64,000 nt of DNA, from positions 496,001-560,000 of the forward strand of contig JANBXD010000008.1 in the NCBI GenBank assembly GCA_024472245.1. The letters run 5' to 3'. Position numbers and translations under genes: made by a program. Origin of the DNA: Beauveria sp. NWAFU-1. Its lineage: Eukaryota; Ascomycota; Sordariomycetes; Hypocreales; Cordycipitaceae. Below are positions 1 to 11,448 of the stretch, in pieces (within the stretch, counting starts at the first letter, position 1; every line of letters starts with the position of its first letter). The notes beneath the pieces are model-generated. The model was not told where the DNA came from. It saw only the letters and a list, made by a program, of their open reading frames with translations, and searched no databases.

Positions 1-2700
1 TTTAAGTTAGGGACTATATTTAGCTATTACTTAAGAATATTACTATATTATAGCTAAGTAAGAAGCTTAACTAGGTTTAAGTTAAATATATAGTTATAGA
101 TATTCTAATACTATTTACTATTACTCTTAATATACTAGAAAACCTATATAAGACCTTTTATATAGATTTAGTAAAGAGGGCTACTAATAATCTACTACTA
201 TTATAAGTATATAATAACTAGGCCTTAGAACTAATTCTAGTAGATAATAGTACTAGGTTAGGCCTAGTACTAGAGTATAATATTAAGAAGATATTATATA
301 TAAGGAACTATTATAGATAAGGAAAGGTAAGAGAACTCCTAGTTAAATAGTCTAACTACCTAACGTCTATATAGGAGCTACTAATAGTACTAGTAGACTA
401 TAAAGCCCTTAGAGAATTTAAGTTAAAATAAGGTAATACCTAGAGTAATAATAGTCTATATATAGTATATTATTATATATTAATATAATAGTAGTAGTAT
501 ATATTCTTATAAAGAAGAGTATAATATTATTTAAAAATAATATAATATTTATTATATTTTATTTATAAGGATAGTACCCTAGACTTATAACTTCTTTAGT
601 TCTACGCCTAGCCCCTCTATATATATAGCCTATACCTATATAGTTAAGAATAAAAAATAAATAAAAAATAGTACCTCTTAGTATACTAGACATATACTAG
701 TATTATAATAAAAATAAAGGGAAAGAGTAATACCTAATTAATAATATAAGCTATATTTATAACTTAGGTATTATAAAGGCGACTTAGACCCCTAGTAACC
801 CTCTAAGGAGACTAATATAACTAAAGGGGAATACTTATAATATAAGTTATAATAACTATATATAAGAGAGTAGGGGGAGTATAAATAATATAAGGAATTA
901 TAATAATAATAGGTTTAATACTTCTTATAATAAGATAAACTAGGTATATAAGAGGAATAGTAGGAGTCTTATTCCTAAGAGTTAGTAGGGTAGTACTTAA
1001 TTATAAGATAACGGGGCGTCTATAGTAGCTAAAGTATAATAATAATAGACTACTAGAATACCTAATTATCTACCTACGTAGTATTAGTATATTATATAAT
1101 TTAATAATAAAGAAAAATATATAACTATAGCTTAGAAGTTAGTTATAATAATACTAATAATATTAGTTATATTAGGAAGAGAGTTATAGCCTTAAGATAT
1201 TATAAGAGTAATTACTACCTAAGATAGTAGTAATATAGTTAAGTTAGTAGTAGGTAATATATTACTTATATAGGCATCTAAGGTAGGCTTAGGATTTACC
1301 TATATAGAATCTAGAGTATAGTTAAAGTAGTATACTACCTTTATAAAGGTAGGACTTATAATAGGGTATTTATATCCCTTTTTACACTTTATACCTACTA
1401 TAGTAGTACTAATAGCTAAACCTTAGTTAATAAAGTCCTATATTTTACTAATAGTATTATATAACTATAGGTTATTAGTAAATAAAGTAGTATTATACTA
1501 GTATAACTTTTTTTTTTTATAGTAGGAGGTATAAGCCCCCTATATAGTTAGTATATAGTTTAGCTTAATATTTTTAATTAAGCTCTAGACGTAGGTAAGG
1601 TAAGGGTAATTAACCTTATTCTCTAAATTATACTTATTATTACCTAAATCTCTAATAATAAGAATATTACTAGTATTATATTAGGGCTAATAATATCTAT
1701 TAGGTCTAGTACTATTATAGTTTAGTAATAGAACAGGAGGGGGAGGAGTAGCTATAGTAAATATATTCTATTATAGTTATTATTTTAAGTTTTAAGATAA
1801 TATTTTTTATTATAGGAATTATAAGCGTTTAAGGGGAGTAGTTATATTATTATAATATTAGAGGAATAAAGGATTTTAGCTAAGGAAGGGGGCGATTTAG
1901 ACTTTCTAATTAACTATAATAAAGGGGCTAGATTAATAACATTTTATTAGTATATAGTTACTTTACTTTAACGGTAATACCGCTACGGCGACGCTATACT
2001 CCTAGACTACGTAGGAAGTAAGGCATATCATAAATATAGGGGGATATAATTAGCTATAGTAAGTAAAAATTTCAGGTCCGTAGTACCTAGAAGTGGTAGA
2101 GACGCGGCTAGTGTTATACTAACGAGCCGGACCTACTTCGTAATTTTTTTTTTTTTTTTTCTCGCTGGTCTAACGCTACACTCCTAAAACGCCTACCGAC
2201 GGATAGCAGATTATTATGCCAGGCTACCGCATATACTCGTAAATAAAGGCACTACGTAATTATACGTACTATATTAGACTAGGGGGGCCTAGAGAGGGGG
2301 GGTATATAAAGGATTTAGGCTAAAAGCCTATATCTACTATTATATAGCTAGAGGCCTATAGGGGCTAGGCCGCTACGCGGCTAAATATTATTCCTATACT
2401 ATAGTTACGGGGGAGGAGAAACCTCTTCCCCTTTCCCTCTTACCTCTCCCTAAGAGATTTAATAACTATTATAATACTCATTCGTAGAGGCTATGAGGCT
2501 AGTCTATAACAGCTTATAAGGCTTATCTAACTATCCTAATAATCTTATATAGCTAGATTATCTTAATAATCTAATAAGCTATTATATAACTTTATATCCT
2601 AACTAGGCTATAGGTGTGCCTTCCCTAGCGGTCTAGCCTTAGCCCCGTATCTATATAGCTGCGTTTATAATAAGAGGCTAAAGAAATATAGAGTTAAATT
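1..2700. repeat. TA-rich, RIP-degraded repeat block
   Basis: Almost every stretch is built from TA-containing words with stop codons in all frames, and no open reading frame of note. This is the base composition left by repeat-induced point mutation, which turns C:G into T:A in duplicated DNA. A less mutated patch with normal composition lies at about 2000-2250. I could not identify the parent element. The left end lies outside the window. Confidence 0.75.
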
Positions 2701-3371
2701 AAATATATTAAACGTAAGTTAAATCTAAAAATTACGTATTTATTTATTTAGTAAAAATTTTAGTATTAACTTATTTGACTTATTTAGTAGTTTATTAATG
2801 TGATTTAATTTAAGGGTAGTACTACTAAAAACTAACTTCACATCCGCCTAGAATCGAGGCATACTTACGGTAAACCTGTACTTTATTCGTAAAAGCTAGG
2901 TACTAGCGTTACATTATCTACTTTATTTTAGTATATACCCCCAAAGAATATATAGAAAGGATATTTTACGACTTATTAACCCTTACTCTGCGGGTAGCCT
3001 CGCTAGTATTCTACTATAACTTAACTCTAATCTCGATAGTTTTTCTAACGGCTTTCGATAGAAGCCCACAGGTACTATAGGCCTAAGGTGTATTAAACCC
3101 TTCAAAAGAGTCGATTTACATTATAACACAGGAACTAAAATATAGATATATCCCGCTTAGTTTGTGTTCTGCCGGCAATCTACGTCGAGGAATAGTCTAC
3201 AGAGTCTGTAATACCTCTAATCTCATCAATAGGTACTATTGAACGCAGCTCCTATGTCTAGCTGTCCTAACGACGGTGAAAACGGCTCCATTTTGCTTAG
3301 CTGCCATGATTGCCGAAGTGTTGCCGGACACCTTCGGACTGCCCTTACTCCTGAGATTCCCTTAAAGTTCC
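2701..3371. other. Transition from TA-rich block to normal DNA
   Basis: Composition returns to normal over this stretch. I see no gene; it would hold the 3' flank of the NmrA-like gene that follows on the minus strand. Confidence 0.5.
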
Positions 3372-4380
3372 TTACACAGAATTATTTATACTTTCTCTGA
3401 TTGTGGTTTCGAAATCCTCGGGTTCCCGTCCTAGGAGCTCCCTCAACAGAGGAGAAACTGTGGCAGCCTCTCCTCTCCGGAATGCCTCAAAAGCACTAGC
3501 CCAAGCTTTGGCGAAATTGACTCCACGATAGATGAAGCTGGTAGAAACAACGGCTTGGTCCGCGAACTTGTCGTCAGAGACCTGGACGATGCGAGCCGGA
3601 CGTTTGGCAATTTTGCTAAGAATGTTAACCGACTCTCGCAAGGTGAGGGCCATGGAGCCTGACAGGAGAACCGTCTGATTCTTGTACTGGAAGTTTGCAG
3701 GGTCACTAAGGAAGCGTTTCAGTAGCTCTGCGGTACCTTCGCCCAGCTCCTCTCGCTTCACCCAGGAAATGCCGGGCCCAGACCCATCATGTGGAATCTT
3801 GATCTCATCGAGTGGGTTCTTCGGGTTGAAGAAAGAGGTATAAAGCGGGTAGGACTCGGAGTAGAGACCCTCCCGAATTATGGTGTAGTTGAAAGCAGGA
3901 TTCTCGCGGTGCAATTTCTCAAGATACTGCTCAGTCGCCAGGTGGGGCTTCATGACATGGGCGACTGTTTCCTTGTTATCCTCTGAGCCGGCGAAACCGA
4001 GAGATCCGTAGAAAATATATTTCACACCACTTTGGAGAGAACAGTCGATGGCAAATTTGTGTCGCTTCCGTTGATTAGCCTAGCTTCCTTATTTCGAATG
4101 GTAAAACACTGACCTCAGCACGATGCTCATTTTCCACCGAAGCATATGAGATCAAGAACAGGACATCAATCCCCCCGAACGCAGTTCTCAGATGCTCATC
4201 ATTATCATAGTCGGCCTCTCGAACTATCACCCCCTTTTCCGCTGCAGCTTCCAAACGGGATGGATTGCGTGCGATGAAGACAAGATCATGAGCGGGCAGC
4301 CGGGGCAGGAGATGTTTGACAGTGCTGCCCCCGATACCACCAGAGGCAGGGAAAATACCGACGCGCCAAAGGTGGGCCAT
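3372..4380 (-). CDS. NmrA-like NAD(P)-binding protein
   Basis: Predicted 319-residue atypical short-chain dehydrogenase of the NmrA/HSCARG type, in two exons (4380-4114 and 4064-3372) around a 49-bp intron. The N-terminus shows a nucleotide-binding loop, FPASGGIGG, near residues 10-18, and a second strand ending in ARNPSR. Splicing joins NEHRAE to RHKFAIDCSLQSG, the usual context of these proteins just before the FYGSLGF segment. Family members bind NAD(P) and act as redox sensors or reductases; the substrate here cannot be told. The donor is GTCAGT, slightly unusual, but phase and family sequence fit. The neighbours give no functional hint, and the TA-rich block begins beyond its 3' end. Confidence 0.82.
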
Positions 4381-5241
4381 TTCGGTAATTTGAGCTACTT
4401 CTCTTGGTTATATTTGTATACCATCAAGGTCCACGTTAAGATAAGATGAAGGCTGTGTGAATTTATACCTGAGTGGCAGTGGGTCAGGCAAGCTGAAAGT
4501 AGAACCTTTTTGGTCAGATTGATTTCAAATCAGTCTACCTAATCCCGAACAAGCCGAACGAACTATACCTAAGAAAGCGGGGGAACAACGTCTGGCTTCA
4601 CTTCAAATGTAGTATGTACGGTCGATTAGTCAAAATAACAAGGGTCGACTTGATTTGTAAACTTCTCCAGGGAGTCAGGCGAGGAGAGCCAGGGTCTCGG
4701 CGAGGTGGAGAGTCCAGATGTCGACTAGTAAATCAATTGTAACGTTAGGCCCGGGCAAATCCTCTAAAAATTAGTGATGAGCAAAACCCCACCCACCGCC
4801 CTACAGGGGTCTTGGCTTTGTGAGCCAAACCTAGAATGGAGCTTTGTTTAATAAGTTTGTAAGCCTATATATTAATCGTGAATTTTCAGCCTACCGGGTT
4901 TGGCCGTTCAGGACGCCACTATCTCCCTCGATGGGTGCTGGCGGTGGAGCGGCTTGAATATACATATGAGGGACTAGAATATGCAAAGGGCCGCCGACGA
5001 GGATTGACATTGTCTGGCAAGATACTAGCAGCGGTAGCAAGATAACTCAATTATAAAGACTTATATTGTGAGAGTTTGGACGATTTATTTAATCTATCTA
5101 CACGATCGTTGTACAAAGAGGAAGAATTGAAGATCTCAGAGGTGAAAGCCTCCTGTAATATCCTTTACGAGCATTAGCCACGACGTCGGTTCAGTAGGCA
5201 ACCGTTGAGCATGGGTATCGCGACTGGGGTTGCGATCGGTA
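4381..5241. other. Intergenic region
   Basis: About 860 bp of ordinary composition. It should contain the promoter of the NmrA-like gene (minus strand). I see no coding potential or clear repeat. Confidence 0.5.
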
Positions 5242-5517
5242 TCAGTCCTGTACTCTTAAATGGGCCCATTTCTCCGCAAAGTCCTTAAAACTCAAACTTC
5301 CTTCATCTACTTTAGAAAAATCGGCCCCGATTTGATCACGTTTTGGCCCAGTAACGTGGAAACCCACGCCTTCAAGTTCACAATAGTTGCAGGGTGTGGA
5401 ACCGATAATGAGCGAACTGTAAAAGGCGGCCATTTCTGGTGAAATAGGTTGTTTCTCGGATATAGTATCGACCGCAGTGTTGGCCGCAGTGTTGGCCGCA
5501 GTATCTGACCCAGACAT
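5242..5517 (-). CDS. Small hypothetical protein, 91 residues
   Basis: Single-exon ORF on the minus strand. The N-terminus carries a short repeat of TAAN/TAVD units (12-bp direct repeats in the DNA), followed by a compact segment with two cysteines in TPCNYCELEG and a charged C-terminus. No signal peptide or membrane segment is visible. I do not recognise the family. The sequence reads like a folded small protein rather than a random ORF, but length alone does not prove it. An opposite-strand ORF overlaps and looks like a shadow. Confidence 0.4.
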   Translation of the reverse strand: MSGSDTAANTAANTAVDTISEKQPISPEMAAFYSSLIIGSTPCNYCELEGVGFHVTGPKRDQIGADFSKVDEGSLSFKDFAEKWAHLRVQD

Positions 5518-6260
5518 TGTGTAGTATATAAAGCTTGCAAAGCTGCTTTATAACCGTCTCGAGTTATATTGCCTTGATTTTCTTGGTTTGTAAATTTAGG
5601 TGTTTGAGGAGTGCAAGTGGCAATGTTATAACGAAGTGCACATGGAGCATTATTAGAGCGGGGTAGCTAGCACCAGGAGAGGAACATGCTTTTTCCATAT
5701 TGCTGGCCGATCCCGTGCCATTTTTTTGTTGGCTCGTGCCACGCCACACTTTATTTGGAACTCGCCATGTTCGCCGCCAAATGTAGGGGTTGTATGGCCG
5801 CGGTGTGGGAGGTCGGTTCGACGCCGAGGCTCGAGTCTCACCGAGCCTGTCTAATACAGGCTATAATCCAAGGTCATGGCATAAGCCAAGTTCCCCTCTT
5901 TCCCGGCCTATTTGGCAGCCTATGCATTCTGCCTGTGCCGGGGCGGGTCTCTCTGCCAGGGCTGACATCGGGTTTGTTCCGAGCGAGCTGTGGCGTTGCC
6001 GAGCGAGATGTGACGTTCTGTTTGCACTTCGGCCTACAATAGCTAGTAACAATACCGAATTTGTTGTTTACCCCGGACTTACATATGGCTAATATGGCGC
6101 ATTCTCCAAAATCCAGGACTGCCAGCCAAGCCTCGGTCGGAACGAGCGTTCATTTGACAAACATAAAAGCTCCATCAACTCCAGCGGAAAGCAAATGTTG
6201 GTAGTTTTGTATGCAAATTGAAACGCTCATCAAATCTCCAAACTATACCCAAACGCAGTC
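5518..6260. other. GH79 gene upstream region
   Basis: About 740 bp before the glycoside hydrolase start codon. Several overlapping ORFs on both strands look like chance openings in GC-rich sequence. The region holds two copies of the CCGAGCGAG element described separately (5977-6007) and a looser GAACGAGCG match near 6140. Confidence 0.5.
5977..6007 (+). promoter_or_regulatory. Two TTCCGAGCGAG-type elements upstream of GH79
   Basis: TTCCGAGCGAG lies at 5977-5987 and TGCCGAGCGAG at 5997-6007, so the two copies are 20 bp apart, about two helical turns, and about 250-285 bp upstream of the start codon. The same 11-mer recurs between the sulfatase and the transporter. A Zn2Cys6 regulator usually contacts CGG or CCG triplets, and each copy carries one. 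Binding by the cluster regulator is an inference. Confidence 0.5.
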
Positions 6261-8111
6261 ATGAGGGCCTCTCCATTGGTCGCCAGGCTGGCAGCGGCAG
6301 CATTCGCGGCAGCAGCTTGCTTAAACCCGATTGAACGTGTTCCGCTCGTGATACCTGGAGCACAGCCACCTTTGGCAAGGCTGGTTGACCCGGCCCTATC
6401 GTCGTTCTCGCTCGAGTTTCAATACTGGCCTGTGTACGCCGGTAATGCCACTGGCCACCCTAATCATTATGTGAACAATCTGCTCAGCAACCTCGGTAAC
6501 AGGACCGGCACGACGCCGGCTGTGCGAGTTGGAGGTATGAATCTTTGCCGCCTGGACTTGCACATTGATTTGTCGCAAAGGGCTTGCTGTATATGTTTGT
6601 TTATTCCTAGATGCTGACTTTGCATGAACTAGGTACCAGTGAAAACACGGCGTTGGTCAACACGTCTTTCCAAGTATGGGACCCCGCGCAACTGAAGGAA
6701 GTATTTGGACCTTTCGTCACACGATCCACAACTCTCATCGGCAAAGACTGGTATGCACTCGCCGGCAACTTGCCAGCTGGTACTGAGTTCACCTTTGGTC
6801 TCAACTTATACAATGATTCACAAGTCGCGGCCCAAACCAAGATGCTTGCCGAAGCGTTCCAAGGCTCTCATCGCTCGCTCACCAAGGATGTGACGCTCAA
6901 GTACATTCAAATCGGCAATGAGCCCAACTTTTACTTTTTTAATGCGACAGAATTCGCAAACCACTGGAGGGCTCTTGCAAAGACAGTTACGCGGAATATA
7001 AAGATGGGAGGGGATAAGAATCCTGCTTTGTGGGTCGGATCCGAAGTCATCGCTCAAGAGTTTGACGCTCCCTTCTTGCTGACGGGGACCTTGGAGGCGG
7101 GTTTTCTTGATGACGAGAATGTGTCCAAAGTTGCTCCTGTCCTTGAGGAACATCTTTATTCAGGATCCTCGCGTAGGGGTGCTGTTCCAGGTGGACCGCC
7201 TCCTGGAACACTGATGGACAAGCAGTCCATTCGAGGCAACCTATCGCTCCTCTACAACGGGGTGCTGAATGTGGAAAGCTACAACAAAACTTATTACTTG
7301 GTATGTCTGGACGCGTAATGCAAAGTACTCGCGATATTAATTTTATGCGACACGTCTAGGGCGAAACCAACAGCTACGGGAGGTAAGCTTGCATTCAAGA
7401 TGGCTGAGAAAGCACTCATAAAACGTGCAAGTACGTGGCATCCATCTGCTGACAACACTTGAATAGACAAGCAATATTCGGTCTATCGAACACCGGTGAA
7501 TCGGCCATCTGGACGGTAGATTACATGCTCAAAGCGGCCGCAATGGGCATCAAGCGCGTCTACTTACACAGCACTCCCAACCGCTTGTTTGCCGTTTTCC
7601 AACCCGGATGGGGCTTTATCAACGGCACCGGCATCGAGCGCCCACACATCATGCCCATGTATAACGGGCTTCTTGTGGTGAATGAAATGATTGGCAACAG
7701 CGGATGCTCGAAAATCGCCGAGATTGAAAACGTAGACGCCGGCTTGTCCACGTACGGCGTGTGGGAGCACAACAAGCTGGAGAAGCTGGTTCTGATCAAC
7801 TCAAATGTGTATACAGAAGCCTCAGCCGCGAGATCTGCCTTCAACGTCACCCTCGGTGGGCGTGACGCCGGACGCCAGGCCACGGTGAAGCGACTGAGCA
7901 TCCCATACACCAACTCCACTTCTGGCATGTACGTTCTACCTTGCTTCCACTCGCTGATCATATCGGAAACTGATCTCTTGGTAGCACATGGGCTGGTCAA
8001 TCTTTTGAAACGGAAAGTGGAGTTCCATCTGGACAGCTCAAGGAGGAGATTATCAACGGAGCGACCGTCACTGTTGCCGCGTCAGAGGTCGTGCTGGTTC
8101 AATTTAAATAG
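6261..8111 (+). CDS. Secreted GH79-family glucuronidase/heparanase-like hydrolase
   Basis: Predicted 517-residue enzyme in five exons (6261-6534, 6633-7300, 7360-7382, 7467-7928, 7985-8111); all junctions keep frame and the third exon is only 23 nt. An Ala-rich hydrophobic N-terminus looks like a signal peptide. Residues from about 45 (SSFSLEFQYWPVYAGN) to TPAVRVGG match fungal GH79 proteins. The acid/base glutamate is E188 in QIGNEPNF and the likely nucleophile is E316 in GETNSYG, the latter in the tiny exon. The C-terminus (TWAGQSFET... then VVLVQF) is the beta-sandwich tail of the family. GH79 members release glucuronic acid or cut heparan-type chains. Next to a sulfatase and a sugar transporter, a sulfated uronic-acid glycan is a sensible substrate, but exact specificity is inference. 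Confidence 0.88.
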
Positions 8112-8484
8112 TCGTTAGATCAAGCGTGAGACACGCCTGTTCTGAAATAATCTTCTCATCCGTAGTAAACATTATATTATATTTTCATGTTCTAATAGGT
8201 TTTGTTTCGTAGTCGCGAAACGAGTGCCCAACTCGTTGTAATTGGTTATTGCCGAGGGACATGCGCACCAAGCGGAGATGCACGAGGTAAAGAGTAATGA
8301 ATGCCCAGTGAACAACAAAGTGACCTTTAATTCTTGAGCCATTTTTGTGTGTAACACAGAAGTGAAGCAAGGTCTTGACATTGACGATAGAAGGATTGCC
8401 CCGTCACGCACATGAAAGCCTCTCCTGGCACTTTCAAGGCAATTCTGGCCATCTTGCCTCAAACATGTGCCATTACTTCTAGAT
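8112..8484. other. Convergent 3' intergenic region
   Basis: About 370 bp between the 3' ends of the GH79 and sulfatase genes, which are transcribed toward each other. ORFs here look like shadows. No terminator motif can be assigned with confidence. Confidence 0.45.
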
Positions 8485-10796
8485 TTATTCACAGCCCACT
8501 GGGTATCGTCCTTGTCCAGCGCCCATCCACAGCTGCTGCAGCTCCAGCTCGTCCTCCCAGAGCTCCGGTGCCTCGCCAGCTCCCAGCCCCTGGGCCTGCG
8601 CCGCTGCGCCCCAGACAACTCCGCACTCAAGTACGTACTCATCCCAGTGGAACAAGAGTTCTTCAAGTCTAGCTGGCTCCTGTGCGGCCAGGTTGTTTGT
8701 CTCGCCCGGATCGGCCGCCACATTAAACAGCTCCCACCCATCATCGCCCACTCCAGCACCGCCGTGCCGTTCCGCCATGTGGACAATCTTCCAGTCGCCC
8801 TTTCTCAGGGCACCTCGCGCAAACAATTCCCATCCAACGGGCTCAGAGGAGGAATGAATCGCCCACACCTCATTGTCTTCCATCTTCTTACCCTGGCAGT
8901 ACAGTGGCACCCAGGACTTGCCCCGAATAGCATGCACATACTTTCCTCCAAACTTGGTCATCTTGCGCGGCGCTATCGTGTCGTTGTATGCCAGTCTTTG
9001 GAGTTGTTGCAAAGGAGCGGGGAGGGATACGCCTGCCAGGTCCAAGAATGTCGGTGCAAAGTCCATGACAGTGGTGAATGCGCGACTGAAGGAGCCTGGC
9101 GCATTCGACGAAAGAAATGTGTTTGCCGGGGGCTTTACAACACATGGTACTAGAATTCCACCCTGAGAGGGGAAACACTTGAAGAGTCTGGATGGCGCGG
9201 TTGACGCCTGCGCCCATAAAGGACCAAGCCTGAAGAGGGAGGTGTCAGCTTATTCGACGGTCTCAAGAGAAGGATAAAACACCTACCATGTAAAAGAATT
9301 CCATGATCCTATGTTATCGTATGAATTATTGTAGTATTGGTGAACGGCGCGAGTGATGTTGCCCATGAGAGCTAGTCGAACAGTATCAGCCGTATGAAAA
9401 GGTCAAATATTCCGTGTCACATACGGGTGGCTTCGAGTCTGTTCAAAGTCGCAGCCCTTAGCATCGAAATACTCGAACAGAGTACGTCATAACTTACGCG
9501 GCGCCTTCTGCACCATTGTCACTCATAAAGACAATAAAGGTGTTGTCATACTCGCCCGTCTGCTTCAGGTAGTCAACAATTTTCCCGACATTGACGTCTA
9601 TAGAGTCCACCATGCCGGCATAAGCTTCCATGGCACGGCTAGAGAGCTTTTTCTCTTCGGGGGTGAAGTCGTCCCACTCCCCGATTCCCTGCGTGGCTGT
9701 TTCCATCTTGTGAGGGATCACCGTTCCGTCAATGATGCCCATCTCGACGAGCTTCTTGAGCCTTTGTTCTCGGAGAGCGTATGGCCCGTCGTCATAAACC
9801 CCTTTATATCTAAATGTAAAGTGTCAGTCATCGCACAGTGGTCGCACGCGGTGCGCATTCGAGAAATGGCAATTGCATACTTGTCTCGCTGAGACTTGGA
9901 ACACTGCAATGGCCAATGAGGAGCAGTGTAAGGCAGATACGCAAAGAAAGGCTTGGCCCTTTCGGCTTTAAATCGGTCTTCCAAGTATTCGACCAATTTG
10001 TCGGTATAGTAGTCTGTTGAGTAGAAGCCCGCAGCGTCTTCCGTCGTGTTTGGCCGCCTGAAAGGACGAGATTGGTCAGTAAGTCCGCACGCTTCCTCAT
10101 GGGCAAGTTAGAGGACTGCGACTTACATGTCAACCTTGCCGCTTTGATCAGCGTGGATTGGTCGCCCGCCGATTGGAAATGGCTCTTGAGTGGGTTCCCA
10201 GCCGTAATGGTTGCAACATCCGGGGAGCATAGCGAAAGCCTTTTGAAAGCCTCGCGCCCACGGACCTTGGCAGGCACGCAGCCCAAGATGCCACTGATAG
10301 TACTTTAGCATTTTCATTTGGAGAGTTCATGCGCGGAAAGCATCGCGTGGGCCATTGGCCATTTACCTTTCCAGCCATGGCAGTAAAATATCCGTTGTCT
10401 CCGAGGATTTCTGGCAAGGTTGCTACATCTTCGTTCAGGTAGCCCTCGTAACCTGCCTTTCCGGACCAGCGTTTGGCGCCTTTCTCGCTGTTTTTGTACT
10501 CGATCAAGACGCCGAGACCGCCCAGGTGCGCGTCGGTTCCACTGAGGAGCATTGCGCGAGTTGGCGAGCACGCGGCAGCGGCATGGTGGTTCAGCATCCT
10601 GATGCCCTCACTTGCGAGGCGATCGATATTTGGGGTTTGTATTTCGGCGCCATAACACCCAATGTCGGAATAGCCCTATATGAGGTCGCGTGTTAGCTTC
10701 AGTCGTTCAATTTGCCCACGAGGTACTCACAAGGTCATCAGCCAGAATAATGAGAAAGTTGGGACGCTTTGCTGTCCTGTTTGAGGCACGTTTCAT
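8485..10796 (-). CDS. Arylsulfatase (sulfatase family), no signal peptide
   Basis: Predicted 624-residue sulfatase in eight exons: 10796-10731, 10675-10367, 10293-10127, 10057-9881, 9809-9498, 9438-9425, 9371-9287, 9229-8485. The metal-binding start PNFLIILADDLGYSD is followed by the formylglycine signature C58-S-P-T-R62; KWHLG, APHWP and MSDNGAEGAA are further sulfatase blocks. The sixth exon is just 14 nt and is needed to keep frame across EGAALEATPLMG, a stretch conserved in fungal arylsulfatases. The start is fixed because the upstream frame has no other ATG before a stop. The protein begins MKRASNRTAKRPN, without a signal peptide, suggesting action inside the cell after uptake. It converges on GH79 and diverges from the transporter. 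Cys-type sulfatases need a formylglycine-generating or radical enzyme, not seen here. Confidence 0.9.
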
Positions 10797-11448
10797 TTTA
10801 GACCGGTGTTTTCGGAGTACTGTCAGCTTCGTGATGAAGAGTGCGATACAATTGCCGTGTACCGGAGTTTTGACAGGCTTGACAGGCTTGACAGGCTTGA
10901 CAGGGGGTTAAGGATGCTGGTGCAGGCTGAGAACAGGTAACAAAAGCACAGCGGGAAAATATATAGACGGCAAATCCAACTTACTGCAGATCTTGCTTAA
11001 ATTAAACTTTTGCCATTGTATCGGCTTGATTATTCCCCATATTGCTCGTCGGAAAGCTCAAGCTGCTCGCTCGGAACAAGTGGGACGAGCGAACTGGCTT
11101 ATGGCTTGTGAGAGGTCCAGCGCCACCGAAAGGCGGCCTATGAGCTACAACATTGAGAGTGGTGGCTTCAGCCTTCCGAGCGAGGCTTGTATTTGCCGAG
11201 GTTTTTGCCCATCTCGCTCGGATCACGCCTTCTGAGTGTAAGTTGATGTCGTCAACAACAACTCAACCTTGTACTTTCAGCACATGCCCATATTATACCG
11301 TGCCTCCCTCGGGGCCATCATTGACAGATGGCTTCGATTTCTGTATTAGTCTTACGAGCGAGACAACTCTGCTGGTTTCAGTCTATCCATTGACTCTGTG
11401 TCTACCCTTTTTGGCACCCAGCGGGTCTCAACAACTTGATCCGTATCG
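10797..11448. promoter_or_regulatory. Divergent promoter of sulfatase and sugar transporter
   Basis: About 650 bp shared by two divergent genes. It contains four good copies of the cluster element: CTCGCTCGGAA at 11066-11076 (exact, reverse orientation), TTCCGAGCGAG at 11174-11184 (exact), CTCGCTCGGAT at 11213-11223 (one change) and TTACGAGCGAG at 11352-11362 (one change). There is also a partial ACGAGCGA at 11085. A TATA-like TATATATT on the minus strand sits near 10955, about 155 bp before the sulfatase start. Small ORFs here are not convincing. Confidence 0.55.
10868..10905. repeat. Short 9-bp tandem repeat in sulfatase leader
   Basis: GACAGGCTT is repeated three times in a row, followed by a degenerate copy, between the sulfatase start codon and its presumed TATA region. 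Probably 5' untranslated sequence; function unknown. Confidence 0.7.

Noticed and set aside
5653..6092. Overlapping ORFs on both strands upstream of GH79
   Set aside because: No domain, no good start context, and they overlap the promoter elements.
8412..9217. Plus-strand ORFs opposite the sulfatase C-terminus
   Set aside because: Shadows of the minus-strand sulfatase, whose motifs are unambiguous.
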